Assembly: GCA_020629235.1 (NCBI GenBank)
Contig: JAHDDS010000006.1
Location: forward strand, 1-64,000
Source of the DNA: Planktomarina sp.
GTDB taxonomy: Bacteria > Pseudomonadota > Alphaproteobacteria > Rhodobacterales > Rhodobacteraceae
Reading direction: 5' to 3'
DNA length: 64,000 nucleotides
A program made the translations under genes and the position numbers. Below the pieces are notes generated by a model. The model searched no databases. It had not been told where the DNA came from and was given only the letters and a program-made list of their open reading frames with translations. Below, one piece after another: positions 46,506 to 57,580 of this stretch (the stretch's first letter is position 1; each line of letters begins with the position of its first letter).

Positions 46506-47807
46506 TCAGTTCAGCCCTTCTGGCTGCCCCACCACGACAAAATGCAGGTTGTCTGGCTGAAGCAGATAGGCCGCGACGCGGTTCACGTCTTCCAGCGTGA
46601 CGGCATTCACCTTGTCATTCCGCGACGGGATGTAATCAATGGGCAGCCCCTGGCGCTGCATGCCCACCAGAATGCCCGCAATCGTGGCATTGCCATCAAA
46701 CCGCAGGGGATAGGCCCCTGTCAGATACAGTTTTGCAGCCGCCAGTTCTTCGGCGGTGACACCGTCTTTGGCCATTTTGGCCCATTCCACTTTCACCAAA
46801 TCAATGGCCTGGGCAATGCGATCATTGGCGCTGGCCACTTGACCCAACACCAGGTTCGCTTCTTCTTTGCTGATAAGATAGGTCCCGATGCCATAGGTCA
46901 GACCGCGCTTTTCACGGACTTCGCGGGTCAGTCGACTTTCCAAACCCCGCCCGCCCAGAATGCTGTTCAACAAAAAGGCCGGGAAAAAGTCTGGGTCATC
47001 CCGATCAATCCCGCGGTGCCCAAACAGCGCCACGGATTGCGGGGTCGGCAGGTCCACGATCGTGACGCCCCCTTCCAAAGCCATCTTGACGGGGGGAACC
47101 GTTCCTTCAGCCCCCTGGGGCAGATCCCCCAAAAGCCGATCCAGCATGGGCCCAAGTTCAGCGGCAGAAATATCCCCCACAACCCCCACAAACAGATTTT
47201 CCTTCACCAAAAGGCGCTGATGGGCAGCGAACATGTCTTCGCGCGTCAGCGCTGCGACCGTTTCTGGCGTGCCTTCCAACGTGGCAGCATAGGGATGCGT
47301 GCCGTAAGCCATTTCGTCAAACGTCCGGCTTGCGATGCTGCCCGGGTCCTTGGCGTCCGATGCGATGATCGACAGGATTTGCGCCCGCACCCGATCCAGC
47401 GCGTCTTGGTCAAAGCGCGGGTCGATAAGGGCTGTCCGCAACAGGTCCAAGGCCTGGTCTTGGTTTTCCGTCAAGAACCGCGCCGAAATGGTCATGGTTT
47501 CGTCAAAGACATCAAACCCGAAGGACGCCGCCAATTCTTCTTGGCGCTTGGCAAACGCCCGCGCGTCCAGATCACCGGCACCTTCTTCGATCAAGCCAGT
47601 CATCAGGTAAGACGCCCCTTGCTTGTCCGCTGGATCCAGCGCCGCACCGCCTTTGAACGCAATCTCCAGCGCGACAAAGGGAATGGACGGTTCTTCCACC
47701 AGCCAAGCTTTGATGCCCCCGGGGCTGGTGACTTCTTGAATTGTGACTTCGGCCCGGGCGGTGGTGGTCAAAACCAACATCCAGGCGATCAGGAAAAAGC
47801 GGATCAT
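46506..47807 (-). CDS. M16 family peptidase-like protein, apparently lacking the HxxEH motif
   Basis: M16 architecture; the region equivalent to the zinc motif reads GASYLMTGLIEEGAG. Confidence 0.9.
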   Translation of the reverse strand: MIRFFLIAWMLVLTTTARAEVTIQEVTSPGGIKAWLVEEPSIPFVALEIAFKGGAALDPADKQGASYLMTGLIEEGAGDLDARAFAKRQEELAASFGFDVFDETMTISARFLTENQDQALDLLRTALIDPRFDQDALDRVRAQILSIIASDAKDPGSIASRTFDEMAYGTHPYAATLEGTPETVAALTREDMFAAHQRLLVKENLFVGVVGDISAAELGPMLDRLLGDLPQGAEGTVPPVKMALEGGVTIVDLPTPQSVALFGHRGIDRDDPDFFPAFLLNSILGGRGLESRLTREVREKRGLTYGIGTYLISKEEANLVLGQVASANDRIAQAIDLVKVEWAKMAKDGVTAEELAAAKLYLTGAYPLRFDGNATIAGILVGMQRQGLPIDYIPSRNDKVNAVTLEDVNRVAAYLLQPDNLHFVVVGQPEGLN

Positions 47808-49135
47808 TGGTTACCCCCTTCGGTCATCAGCCAGCCTGTGACAGACTTTTTTTCATCAAACACCAGTTTGGCCGCGGCCATAACATCGTCTGCGGTCACA
47901 GCTTGCAAAATGTCTGGCCACGCTTGGACATCTTCCACGGTCAAGCCTTGGGTCAAAGCCCGCCCGTACCGCTGGCCGATGCTTTCCACATTGTCTTGGC
48001 TGTAAATCTGGCTGGCCCGCAATTGCATCTTGATGCGGTCGAACGTGGCGGGGTCTGGCCCGGTTTCCATAAATTCTGCGATGACGCGGTCCATGGCATC
48101 TTCCGCATCTTGCAACGACACGCCTTCGGCGGGAACGATGACCAAGTTGAACCCAGTGTCGTCCAGCGACGTGGCCCCGTAACTGGCACCCGTGTAAATC
48201 GCCACGGTTTCATCGAATTGCAGCTTGGCCCCCAGCACGGATGTGGCCGGCGACCCGCCCAAAATTTCCGCCAGATACACCAGCGCCGCAGCAGTGTCCT
48301 GATCCCCACTGTCGCGTTCCGGCGCAAGATAGGACCGCGTGACATAGGGTTGTGCCACCCGCGGGTCTTCAAACGTCAAGCGACGCGGCGACAACTGCGG
48401 GGGTTCTTGGGTGCGGTCGCGGGGCTTCAGATCGGGATTGGCCGGGATCGCGCCGTAATGCTGTTGCGCCAATGCACGCACCGCGTCCGGTTCCACATCA
48501 CCAGCCACCACCAAAATCGCGTTGTTGGGGGCATAATACTGGCGGTAAAATGCCATTGCGTCGTCCATGTTCAACTCTTCAATTTCGTGCATCCAGCCAA
48601 TGATGGGAACGCCATAGCGGTGGTTCATATATTGGGACGCGCGCAACTGTTCACGAAACAGCGCACCAGGGTCATTTTCCGTCCGTTGATTGCGTTCTTC
48701 GATCACCACATTGCGTTCAGACACGATGTCCGATGGCTGCAGTTGCAAGCCGGTCATTCGACTTGCTTCCATCTGCATCATCAATCCAAGACGATCCGCC
48801 GCGACCCGCTGGTAGTAAGCGGTGTAGTCATAGCTGGTGAAGGCGTTGTCTGACCCACCATTGGCCGCCACCGTGTCCGACAGTTCGCCCGAAGCCAGGG
48901 TATCCGTCGCTTTGAACATCAAGTGTTCCAAGAAGTGGGCGATCCCAGATTTCCCGGCGACTTCATCCGCGCTGCCCACACGGTACCACAACGTGTGCAC
49001 CACCACGGGCGCGCGATGGTCTTCCACCACCACCACGTCCATGCCATTATCCAAGGTGAAATTGGTGACAGTTTCTTTGCCAAACACTGCGCTGCCCGCA
49101 AGGCACAGCGCGACAATCCAGAATTTTCTGAACAT
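47804..49135 (-). CDS. M16 family zinc metallopeptidase (catalytic)
   Basis: HFLEH zinc motif in GIAHFLEHLMFKAT; signal peptide. Confidence 0.93.
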   Translation of the reverse strand: MFRKFWIVALCLAGSAVFGKETVTNFTLDNGMDVVVVEDHRAPVVVHTLWYRVGSADEVAGKSGIAHFLEHLMFKATDTLASGELSDTVAANGGSDNAFTSYDYTAYYQRVAADRLGLMMQMEASRMTGLQLQPSDIVSERNVVIEERNQRTENDPGALFREQLRASQYMNHRYGVPIIGWMHEIEELNMDDAMAFYRQYYAPNNAILVVAGDVEPDAVRALAQQHYGAIPANPDLKPRDRTQEPPQLSPRRLTFEDPRVAQPYVTRSYLAPERDSGDQDTAAALVYLAEILGGSPATSVLGAKLQFDETVAIYTGASYGATSLDDTGFNLVIVPAEGVSLQDAEDAMDRVIAEFMETGPDPATFDRIKMQLRASQIYSQDNVESIGQRYGRALTQGLTVEDVQAWPDILQAVTADDVMAAAKLVFDEKKSVTGWLMTEGGNQ

Positions 49136-49226
49136 GGGTCCTCCATCCGTTGGGTATCAACCTACGGCAGGGGGAACAGCCTTCAAGGCCCTACGCGGGA
49201 AAGTGACTGGAATTTATTGCAGTGGG

Positions 49227-49721
49227 TTATTGCGGCGGGGCCGATGGCACCGTCACGCCGCGATTGCGGAACCGGTCCTGTTCCGCCCGGGCATCCAAGG
49301 CTTGGCCCGCATAGACGGAATAGTACCGATCACCACGTCCCAACACGCGAAAGGCCCCACGACGTTTGCGGTATTGTTCGTCTTCCGTATCCAGCGTTGC
49401 GCGAATATTTTCTTCGCGCCCATACCGTCCAGTGTGCCGCACCAATGCCCCATCCGCAGACGGAATGCCTGGCGATCGCAACGTGCCACCCAGGGCTTCA
49501 GCCGCTTGGGCGTTGGGGTTCAGATCAGCCCGGTTCGTGCCGCCGCCCGGTGGGGGCAGTGCCGTGTAATCGGCGGGTTGTTCCAGCGGTTTTTGGGTGG
49601 TGACTTTGAATTCATCGGGGCCTTCGCCCGGTTTCAGGCGAAAGTCGTGCAGACCACCACGCGACGCGCAAGCAGACAGCGCAATGCATGCTGCAATGGC
49701 AAGGATGATTTTACCGGTCAT
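49227..49721 (-). CDS. DUF3035 domain-containing lipoprotein
   Basis: MTGKIILAIAACIALSACASRGG; PDEFKVTTQKPLEQP. Confidence 0.87.
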   Translation of the reverse strand: MTGKIILAIAACIALSACASRGGLHDFRLKPGEGPDEFKVTTQKPLEQPADYTALPPPGGGTNRADLNPNAQAAEALGGTLRSPGIPSADGALVRHTGRYGREENIRATLDTEDEQYRKRRGAFRVLGRGDRYYSVYAGQALDARAEQDRFRNRGVTVPSAPPQ

Positions 49722-49772
49722 ATCGCGCCCCCGCACTTCTTGATGGATGTTTACCCTGGCCAATCGCGAAGG

Positions 49773-50240
49773 TCACGTCTTTCTGTCACCGACAAAGACA
49801 ATCAGGCCGATTGCCCCTGCAAACACGGCAACATCAGCGATGTTGAAGACAAACGGATTCACGATCCCGCAGCACGTCACATTCAGGAAATCCACCACAT
49901 GGCCCAACATCACGCGGTCTGCCACATTGCCCATGGCACCCCCCACCACCAAGCCCACAAAGATGTGGGCGATCCGGCGCGGGTCTTTGCGCACCCAAAC
50001 CACCAAGAACGCGCAAATCGCCAAGGCCAAACCGATCAGGACCCAACGTGTCCAGGGGCTGTCATTGGCGAACAGGCCAAAATTGATCCCGTCGTTTTCG
50101 CCTTTGATGAAGGTGATGAATCCTGGCCAAACCTCCATCACCCGTTGGGTTTTCAGGTCAAGGTACACAGCCACATACCACTTCGACAGTTGGTCAGCAG
50201 CGAAGGCCAAAATGGCTGTCAGGATCAAGGAAACACGCAT
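49773..50240 (-). CDS. lspA: Lipoprotein signal peptidase
   Basis: AFAADQLSKWY, GALGNVADR-like GGAMGNVADRV, VVDFLNV, FNIADVAVFAG. Confidence 0.95.
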   Translation of the reverse strand: MRVSLILTAILAFAADQLSKWYVAVYLDLKTQRVMEVWPGFITFIKGENDGINFGLFANDSPWTRWVLIGLALAICAFLVVWVRKDPRRIAHIFVGLVVGGAMGNVADRVMLGHVVDFLNVTCCGIVNPFVFNIADVAVFAGAIGLIVFVGDRKT

Positions 50241-50241
50241 G

Positions 50242-51828
50242 TCAGTGCCGAAAATGACGCATGCCGGTAAAGACCATGGCCAACCCCAATTCATCTGCTG
50301 CGGCAATCACTTCGTCGTCGCGCATGGACCCGCCGGGCTGGATCAAGGCGGTGGCCCCGGCTTCGGCTGCGGTGATCAAACCGTCCGCGAAAGGAAAGAA
50401 CGCGTCCGATGCCACAACAGACCCATGGGTTGTGGGGGCGTCCAAGCCCAGAACGTCCGCCATGTCCTGCGCTTTGCGCGCGGCGATCCTTGTGCTGTCA
50501 ACGCGGCTCATTTGTCCGGCGCCGATGCCGACGGTTGCTTTGTTTTTGGCATAAACAATGGCGTTGGATTTCACGTGTTTTGCGACGGTCCAGGCAAACA
50601 ACATATCCTCCAGTTCCGCCTGCGTGGGGGCGCGTTTGGTGACGGTCTTCAGGTCCCCCAAACCGATGCGCCCGACATCGCGGTCTTGCACCAACAGCCC
50701 GCCAGACACTTGGCGCGCCGTTAAACTTGGATCGGTCACATCAGGCAGGCCGTCCGTTACCAACAAGCGCAGGTTTTTCTTTTTCGCGAACACCGCGCGG
50801 GCCTGGGCGTCTGCCCCAGGTGCAATCACCACTTCGGTGAAGATTTGGCTGATCTCTTCTGCAGTGGGCCCATCCAACGGCTGGTTAAATGCAATGATGC
50901 CGCCGAATGCGCTGGTGCGATCACAATTGAACGCCGCGTCATAGGCAGCTTGCAAGCTGTCCCCGCGCGCCACGCCGCACGGATTGGCGTGTTTGATAAT
51001 GGCACAAGCCGGTCCGTCTGCCGGGTCAAATTCTGCCACCAATTCAAACGCCGCATCCGTGTCGTTGATGTTGTTGTAAGACAGCTCTTTGCCCTGCAGT
51101 TGCTGTGCTGTTGCGATGCTGGGCCGCGCGCTGCCGTCGCTGTAAAAGGCCGCCGTTTGGTGGGGGTTTTCGCCGTATCGCAAGGTCTGCACCAATTTGC
51201 CCGCAAAGGACCGGCGACGGGGCACTTCGCCCAAGTTTTCTGCCATCCAACCCGACACCGCCGCGTCATAGGCCGCTGTGCGCGAAAAGGCTGTCAGCGC
51301 CAGGGACGTGCGGAATGCCAGGGTCGTGGCCCCATCGTTTGCCGCAAGTTGATCCAGCAACGCGTCATAATCTTCAGTGTCAGTCACGATGGTAACAAAG
51401 CGATGGTTTTTCGCCGCAGACCGCACCATGGCGGGCCCGCCGATGTCGATGTTTTCGATTACAACGTCCGGTGCCGCCCCCGCTGCCACCGTTGCTTCAA
51501 AGGGGTACAAGTTCACAATCAACAGATCGATGGGCTGGATATCATGCGCCTGCATGGATGCCACGTGATCGTCCGCATCGCGCAAGGCCAGCAAACCGCC
51601 GTGCACGCCTGGGTGCAGGGTTTTGACCCGCCCGTCCATCATTTCTGGAAAGCCAGTGATGTCTGACACGTCTTCCACCGACAGCCCCGCATCGCGCAAA
51701 GCCTTGGCGGTGCCGCCGGTGGACACAAGCGCCACCCCGCGGGCAGCCAAGGCCGTGGCCAAATCCACCAGCCCGGTTTTGTCAGAAACAGAAATCAGGG
51801 CCCGGCGCAGGGGGATCAAATCGGTCAT
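50242..51828 (-). CDS. purH: Bifunctional AICAR formyltransferase/IMP cyclohydrolase
   Basis: [27 protein letters not shown]...; [13 protein letters not shown]. Confidence 0.98.
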   Translation of the reverse strand: MTDLIPLRRALISVSDKTGLVDLATALAARGVALVSTGGTAKALRDAGLSVEDVSDITGFPEMMDGRVKTLHPGVHGGLLALRDADDHVASMQAHDIQPIDLLIVNLYPFEATVAAGAAPDVVIENIDIGGPAMVRSAAKNHRFVTIVTDTEDYDALLDQLAANDGATTLAFRTSLALTAFSRTAAYDAAVSGWMAENLGEVPRRRSFAGKLVQTLRYGENPHQTAAFYSDGSARPSIATAQQLQGKELSYNNINDTDAAFELVAEFDPADGPACAIIKHANPCGVARGDSLQAAYDAAFNCDRTSAFGGIIAFNQPLDGPTAEEISQIFTEVVIAPGADAQARAVFAKKKNLRLLVTDGLPDVTDPSLTARQVSGGLLVQDRDVGRIGLGDLKTVTKRAPTQAELEDMLFAWTVAKHVKSNAIVYAKNKATVGIGAGQMSRVDSTRIAARKAQDMADVLGLDAPTTHGSVVASDAFFPFADGLITAAEAGATALIQPGGSMRDDEVIAAADELGLAMVFTGMRHFRH

Positions 51829-51858
51829 AGTCTTCCCTTGTGATGACTTGGCGGCCAT

Positions 51859-53538
51859 CTACGATGCTGCGTCAGATTTTACCAGGGACCACCGCACCCG
51901 GGATATCGGTTTCGCGGCCCCAAAGGACAAAACAATTTGCTGGGTCGGGCGGGGCGCCGGCAAATACTGCTGAAAGTAAAAGCCCGGTTCCAGCGACAAC
52001 AGCGCTGTGCCGTCGTGGGCAAAACGCCATTGTGTTCCATTGGGCAAAAACAGGGTTACGGTGGCATCAGCCGGATTCAACTGTGGTTCGATATCTGGGT
52101 GCACGTGAAACCGAATGGCCGCTGACAGGTCGCGCTGCAACCGTGCGCGGGCCGCTTCAAACCGCGCTTCTTCTTCGGGCGTTTGGGCCACAAGCATATC
52201 TTCCCCGGCCAGACCAGTACCGCTGGTCGTCAAATCCAACGTCCGTGCATGCATCACGCCAAAGTCGGCCAAATATCCGTCGTGCCCCACCTGCACGCGC
52301 ATCCCATCAATGGCACGGGTCCGCTTGAAGGGGACATCGCCGGGCGCGCGGGCGATCCCTGTGCCTTGCCGGGTGACCTGTGCAAACTGGGATGAATTTT
52401 GCCCTTCCAAGATCAGCGTGGAATGGGCCGCACTGGATCGGGCGGTCAGTTCATGGTCAGGATCAAAGCCAGCCGCTGACCCACACGACACAAAGATTGG
52501 GCACGATCTGTAATTCATCTCGATGGCCCCGGTGGACGCATGGGCCAAGACAGCGCTTGTCCCTGTGGGCGGTGCAGCTGCGTCTAGCAGGATGGTGGAT
52601 GCACCAGACGTCAGCCGGGCAAAGCCCATGGTATCTTCCAGCGGGGTTTCCGCCCGCACCCCGGCAAACGCCAAGGCCGCATCCAGTTGGCCCTTTTCGC
52701 CCCGCACACCCCCGTGAAACCGCCCAAGCGACCCATCGCCGTGGCGCAACGCCCGCAAAACCGGTCCGATGGTTTCGGCCCGTTCGCACAGGTCTTCGGG
52801 CGGGATCGCCCCCAAATCATCGCAGGCCCGAAACACCCACGCCAACAGTGTCAAAACTTCCAACAGCTCTGCCGGGTTGCGCGACGGGGCCGTGCCGTCT
52901 GGCCCCACCACCTGTTCAAGCGCGTCGTTCAGGTGTTGAAACGCAGGGGCCAAAGCATCGGCCGCTTTGCCGGTGGACAGTTCGGCGCAGATCAGCCCCG
53001 TCAAGGCGATGGCGCGTCCCAGACCCGGGCCAGCCTTTGACCAGAATTGACGCAGATACGCGATGTGAAGCCCGATCGCATGGGCGGGATGTGCGCCGGT
53101 GTCATCGGTAAAACCGGAATGATTGATCCACCGCAAAACGCGATATCCGGCGGTGTCGGGTTGCCAGGCCAAAACATCCGCGCGGCTGTACCTGCGCATC
53201 CATTCATCTTGCCAAGCGCGGGCCAAATTGCAGGCTTGAAGATCGCCAAAGGCCACCAAATCATCCAGCCAAGAAAAGCTGTGCAAATCCACTTGGGCCG
53301 CCAAGGGCACCCCCGGCATGTCCCAAATGGAACCACTCTCAAATCTGTGTTCAAACCCTGTGGTCACGTATCGCCCGGCACACAGGGCCTTGCCACGTTC
53401 AAAATCGCCCACGGTTCTGGGTTCCGGCACGGTGGCAAAGGATACGGGTTTGGCGGCCATGCGCGCGCGCAGCAACCGCACCCGCATCATAACAGCGGCA
53501 GTCATGTTCGGGCGCGCAATGGGCAACGGCAGCGGCAT
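51859..53538 (-). CDS. Heparinase II/III family protein
   Basis: Heparinase-like domain (FHGGVRGEKGQLDAAL, HASTGAIEMNYRSCPIFVSCG); start approximate. Confidence 0.85.
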   Translation of the reverse strand: MPLPLPIARPNMTAAVMMRVRLLRARMAAKPVSFATVPEPRTVGDFERGKALCAGRYVTTGFEHRFESGSIWDMPGVPLAAQVDLHSFSWLDDLVAFGDLQACNLARAWQDEWMRRYSRADVLAWQPDTAGYRVLRWINHSGFTDDTGAHPAHAIGLHIAYLRQFWSKAGPGLGRAIALTGLICAELSTGKAADALAPAFQHLNDALEQVVGPDGTAPSRNPAELLEVLTLLAWVFRACDDLGAIPPEDLCERAETIGPVLRALRHGDGSLGRFHGGVRGEKGQLDAALAFAGVRAETPLEDTMGFARLTSGASTILLDAAAPPTGTSAVLAHASTGAIEMNYRSCPIFVSCGSAAGFDPDHELTARSSAAHSTLILEGQNSSQFAQVTRQGTGIARAPGDVPFKRTRAIDGMRVQVGHDGYLADFGVMHARTLDLTTSGTGLAGEDMLVAQTPEEEARFEAARARLQRDLSAAIRFHVHPDIEPQLNPADATVTLFLPNGTQWRFAHDGTALLSLEPGFYFQQYLPAPRPTQQIVLSFGAAKPISRVRWSLVKSDAAS

Positions 53539-53604
53539 AAAGGTCCCCAAACAACATCTAACTGCGGACACGATAGAAACGCTGCCCCGACGTGTCACCC
53601 GTCT

Positions 53605-54891
53605 TTAGGGCATCGCTTTGATCAAATGTGCGAAATAAAACCCGTCCATGCCGCCCGCATCGGCCCAAAAGTCTGGCCGCAGACGCACGCCGCCTTCGTC
53701 AGACCGCCAGCTTTCTTCGATCCAATCCGCTTTGGGGGGCACGGCAGAAAATTCTGGGTGGCGGGTCAAAAATTCTGAAATTTGGACTTCGCCTTCGTCA
53801 GGCAAAAGTGAACAGGTGCAAAACACCAAAGTGCCGCCCGGTCGCACCAGCGTCGCTGCGTGGTCCAGGAATGCGACCTGTTGTTCAATCAAAAATCCAA
53901 TCTCTGCGCCGTCGCGGGCAAAGGGCAAATCCGGGTGGCGGCGGATCGTTCCCGTGGCCGAACACGGCGCGTCCAGCACCACAACATCAAACGGGCCGTC
54001 CTGAACCGCAAGGGCGTCCGATATCACCGTCTTGGCGGACAAGCCCACCCGGTCCAAATTCTGCTGCACGCGCGCCATACGGGGTTCTGAAACATCCACA
54101 GCAGTGACATGTGCCCCCGCCTGGGCCAACTGCATGGCTTTGCCACCGGGCGCGGCACACAGATCCAGCGCTGTTGTTCCGGGTGTGACGGCCAAGCTGG
54201 CCAAAGGCATGGCCGACGCAGCGTCTTGCACCCACCACTGGCCATCGTCGAACCCCGGCAAACCGGTCACCCGCCCGCCGGACGACAAGCGCACCGAGCC
54301 ACTGGCCAAAGCCACCCCGCCCAAGGTTTCGGCCCATTGCGACGCATCGCCCTTAACTGTCAGGTCCAAGGCAGGCCCTTTACTGTGGGCGCGTTCGATC
54401 CCCTGCAAGACGGAATTGCCATAAGCATCGGCCAGGGGTTTGCGCAGCCACTTTTGCATTTTTGGGATGGGGGCTTTGTCCCAGTTCCCTTCCAGCTTTT
54501 CGATTGCGCGGCGCAACACTGCGTTCACCATGCCCTTGTGGCCCGCTGTGCGGTTCGACCGCCCTGCCAAGGCCACCAAATCATGCACTACGCCGTGGGC
54601 CGCGGCACCTTCGCCGCACACTTCCACCACACCAAGGCGCAACAAGTTTCGGATCGTGTCGTGGGGCAGCTTTTTCAAGAACGGCTTCAGCGCCCAATCC
54701 GCACGGTCTGCAAAGCGCAAGGTGGCGGTCGCCAGACGTTGCGCAGCGGCGCGTTCGCTGGGGTCCAGCTTCTGATGCTGTGGCATGGACAGAAGGTCCG
54801 GCAAAACGGTCTGGCCAATGACTACGCCGTCCAACAGCCGCCAAGCTTCTTGCCGAACAGGGTTTACCGGGGATTTGTGCGATTTCGCCAA
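53605..54891 (-). CDS. rsmB: RsmB/NOP family 16S rRNA m5C methyltransferase
   Basis: LDLCAAPGGKAMQLA, LDAPCSATGTIRRHPD, FCTCSLLPDEGE. Confidence 0.94.
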   Translation of the reverse strand: MAKSHKSPVNPVRQEAWRLLDGVVIGQTVLPDLLSMPQHQKLDPSERAAAQRLATATLRFADRADWALKPFLKKLPHDTIRNLLRLGVVEVCGEGAAAHGVVHDLVALAGRSNRTAGHKGMVNAVLRRAIEKLEGNWDKAPIPKMQKWLRKPLADAYGNSVLQGIERAHSKGPALDLTVKGDASQWAETLGGVALASGSVRLSSGGRVTGLPGFDDGQWWVQDAASAMPLASLAVTPGTTALDLCAAPGGKAMQLAQAGAHVTAVDVSEPRMARVQQNLDRVGLSAKTVISDALAVQDGPFDVVVLDAPCSATGTIRRHPDLPFARDGAEIGFLIEQQVAFLDHAATLVRPGGTLVFCTCSLLPDEGEVQISEFLTRHPEFSAVPPKADWIEESWRSDEGGVRLRPDFWADAGGMDGFYFAHLIKAMP

Positions 54892-54936
54892 GTGCGCCTC
54901 CTTGGCGTGTGGAATGATCGTGCCTATAACAGGGTT

Positions 54937-55116
54937 ATGAGCGATGACAACAAATCAGACCTGCCCGAAGCCGCAAAACGCGCCCTGGCCGAAGCCGCTG
55001 AACGACGCAAATTGGCCGAACACCAGTCACTGCCGCCAGAATTGGGCGGACGCGACGGACCCGAACCGGTTCGGTTTGGGGATTGGGAAAAGAAGGGAAT
55101 CGCGGTCGATTTCTGA
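54937..55116 (+). CDS. DUF1674 domain-containing protein (SDHAF4-like)
   Basis: 59 aa ending ELGGRDGPEPVRFGDWEKKGIAVDF. Confidence 0.92.
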   Translation: MSDDNKSDLPEAAKRALAEAAERRKLAEHQSLPPELGGRDGPEPVRFGDWEKKGIAVDF

Positions 55117-55119
55117 CGG

Positions 55120-55473
55120 TCAGCGCAACACGAAATCAGCGCTGTCACCTGCGCCTTGATCCACAGTGAAGCGCACGGACTTACCGTCATATTCCACAAG
55201 CTGGCAGTTGTAAGGAATGACCCGGCTGCCCCATTTCATTTCGCGGCAGAAGAATCCATCGATCCAGGACCACGTGCCCGTCACGTCGCGCGTCAGGGCC
55301 GATCCGCGGATGGTGCCGTCGCCGCGGACATTTAGTTTTATCCCGTAAAGTCGCAAAACCAATGTCTTGCCCACCACCAAGTCGCGAAATGCGCTTTCGT
55401 CTTTTACCGGGGTCATGGCCTGCGCCGCACTTGCCACGCACAGCGCTGTGATGAACATAAATACTCGTACCAT
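55120..55473 (-). CDS. Small secreted hypothetical protein
   Basis: Signal peptide MVRVFMFITALCVASAAQA; WSWIDGFFCREMKWGSRVIPYNCQLVEYDG. Confidence 0.75.
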   Translation of the reverse strand: MVRVFMFITALCVASAAQAMTPVKDESAFRDLVVGKTLVLRLYGIKLNVRGDGTIRGSALTRDVTGTWSWIDGFFCREMKWGSRVIPYNCQLVEYDGKSVRFTVDQGAGDSADFVLR

Positions 55474-55551
55474 TGGGGCACCTCCTGTGACGGGTTATTT
55501 AGTCAGTTTGCCCGCCAAAACCAGTAACAAAGATCACAACTGCGGGATCGT

Positions 55552-56361
55552 TCACAGGCCCAAAACATCCAGCATGTCGTAGTGTCCAGGCTTCTGGGAC
55601 ATGCCCCAAAGGGCCGCCTTCAAAGCCCCCCGCGCAAAGATGGCGCGGTCCGTGGCGACGTGGCGCAAAATGATCCGTTCCCCTGCTGCGGCAAACAACA
55701 CATCGTGTTCGCCCACAATGTCACCACCACGAATGGCCGTGAACCCGATGTCGCCGCGTTTGCGGGCCCCGGTGATGCCATCGCGCCCGCTGTCACGAAC
55801 ATCAGCCAAGGCCACGCCGCGCCCTTCAGCGGCAGCCTCCCCCAACATCAAAGCCGTCCCCGATGGTGCGTCCACTTTATGGTGGTGGTGTGCTTCGATC
55901 ACTTCGATATCAAAATCTTCGTCCAAGGCCGCAGCGACCTTTTTGGTCAATTGGGTCAACAAGTTTACACCCAAGGACATGTTCCCGGCCCGCACAATTA
56001 CGGCATGGCGGCTTGCGGGTTCCAACTTGGCGATTTCTTCATCGGTCATTCCCGTGGTGCCGATCACATGCACGGCGCGGGCCTGGGCTGCGATGTCTGC
56101 AAACCCCAGCGTGGCTTGCGGGCTGGTGAAATCAATCACGGCTTGGGCCTGGGCAAAAGCCACCACAGGATCGTCTGTCACGATCACGCCAAGCGGGGCG
56201 GCCCCCATTGCGACCCCAACATCTTGACCGACCCAGTCGTGGCCTGCACGTTCCACAGCCCCCACCAAGCGCACGGCGTCGCTGTCTTGCACAGTTTTCA
56301 TCAGCATTTGGCCCATGCGCCCGCTGATCCCAGTGATGGCGATGCCTGGAAGGTCTGGCAT
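55552..56361 (-). CDS. dapB: 4-hydroxy-tetrahydrodipicolinate reductase
   Basis: [33 protein letters not shown]. Confidence 0.97.
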   Translation of the reverse strand: MPDLPGIAITGISGRMGQMLMKTVQDSDAVRLVGAVERAGHDWVGQDVGVAMGAAPLGVIVTDDPVVAFAQAQAVIDFTSPQATLGFADIAAQARAVHVIGTTGMTDEEIAKLEPASRHAVIVRAGNMSLGVNLLTQLTKKVAAALDEDFDIEVIEAHHHHKVDAPSGTALMLGEAAAEGRGVALADVRDSGRDGITGARKRGDIGFTAIRGGDIVGEHDVLFAAAGERIILRHVATDRAIFARGALKAALWGMSQKPGHYDMLDVLGL

Positions 56362-56444
56362 ATTCACTCTCCTCTTCACTTGGTGCTTCTGGCGCAATGC
56401 ATCGCCACTTGCAAATGTTTGGGGCGGCATCCTATGTGCTGGGT

Positions 56445-56840
56445 ATGGGTAAGAACAAATTTCACGACGGCGATGGTCCGTCCCAACGCCAGCTTCGCGT
56501 GGGTGAGCTGATCCGGCGCACCTTGTCCGAGGTTCTGTCGCGCGGGGATATCCACGACCCGGACCTGAACCGCATGTCGATCACCATATCAGAGGTGGTC
56601 ACATCCCCTGATCTGAAAATCGCCACAGCCTATGTGATGCCGTTGGGGGGCAACAATCCCAAGGCCGCCATCGACGCGCTGGCCCGCAACAAAGGCGAAA
56701 TCAGGCGCATTATCGGCCGAAAGTCCGCCCTGAAATTCACACCCGACCTGCGGTTTCGCATTGACGAAACCTTTGATCGGATGGACGACACCCGCGAATT
56801 GTTCAGCCGCGATGAGGTTCAGCGTGATCTGGAGGGTTAG
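56445..56840 (+). CDS. rbfA: Ribosome-binding factor A
   Basis: [45 protein letters not shown]. Confidence 0.95.
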   Translation: MGKNKFHDGDGPSQRQLRVGELIRRTLSEVLSRGDIHDPDLNRMSITISEVVTSPDLKIATAYVMPLGGNNPKAAIDALARNKGEIRRIIGRKSALKFTPDLRFRIDETFDRMDDTRELFSRDEVQRDLEG

Positions 56841-57528
56841 CGCCCTGCTGGCGGTTCTGGCCGGTCCAGCCTGGGGTGTTGACTGCCAAAACGAAGTCTT
56901 TGGCCAAAAGTCCTTCACCATCTGTGAAGCCGATGCCCGCAGCGACAAAATTCGTACATTTCTGACCCACCCAGACGGCGCGCCCTATGGGCACTTTGGG
57001 CGCCTGCCAGACACCGTGATCTTTGCCATGAACGGCGGGATGTACCACGACGACCGCGCGCCGGTGGGGCACTATGTCGAAGACGGCACACAATACATGC
57101 GCGTGATCACATCGGCGGGGCCAGGCAACTTCGGGATGCTGCCCAACGGTGTGTTTTGCGTGCGCGATCAGCGGGCCGATGTGTTCGAAACTTTGGATTT
57201 CAAAGCCAAGGCCCCACAGTGCACCTTCGCCACGCAGTCGGGTCCCATGTTGGTGATCAACGGGCAATTGCACCCGCGCTTCATTGATGGCTCCAGCTTC
57301 GTGAACATTCGAAACGGCGTGGGTACATCGGATGATGGCACCCGCGTGGCCTTTGTGATTTCAAACGAACCGGTCAACTTTCACACCCTGGCCCGGCTGT
57401 TTCGAGACCGGCTGGGGATGAACCAAGCCCTTTATTTCGATGGACGCGTGTCGCGGCTGTTTTCGCCCCAGGTGAACCGGCGCGACTTCGGGGCCCGGAT
57501 GGGTCCAATTGTTGCCATCACGGATTGA
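56812..57528 (+). CDS. Phosphodiester glycosidase family protein (NAGPA-like domain)
   Basis: [41 protein letters not shown]. Confidence 0.88.
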   Translation: MRFSVIWRVSALLAVLAGPAWGVDCQNEVFGQKSFTICEADARSDKIRTFLTHPDGAPYGHFGRLPDTVIFAMNGGMYHDDRAPVGHYVEDGTQYMRVITSAGPGNFGMLPNGVFCVRDQRADVFETLDFKAKAPQCTFATQSGPMLVINGQLHPRFIDGSSFVNIRNGVGTSDDGTRVAFVISNEPVNFHTLARLFRDRLGMNQALYFDGRVSRLFSPQVNRRDFGARMGPIVAITD

Positions 57529-57580
57529 CGCCCCCGCCACGCTGTCATAGCGGGCAGGTTGGACTTTCTGGGAATGTATC

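Noticed and set aside
46242-50270. Large plus-strand ORFs (587, 348, 477 aa) opposite the M16 genes, DUF3035 and lspA
   Set aside because: Spurious antisense frames over well-supported genes
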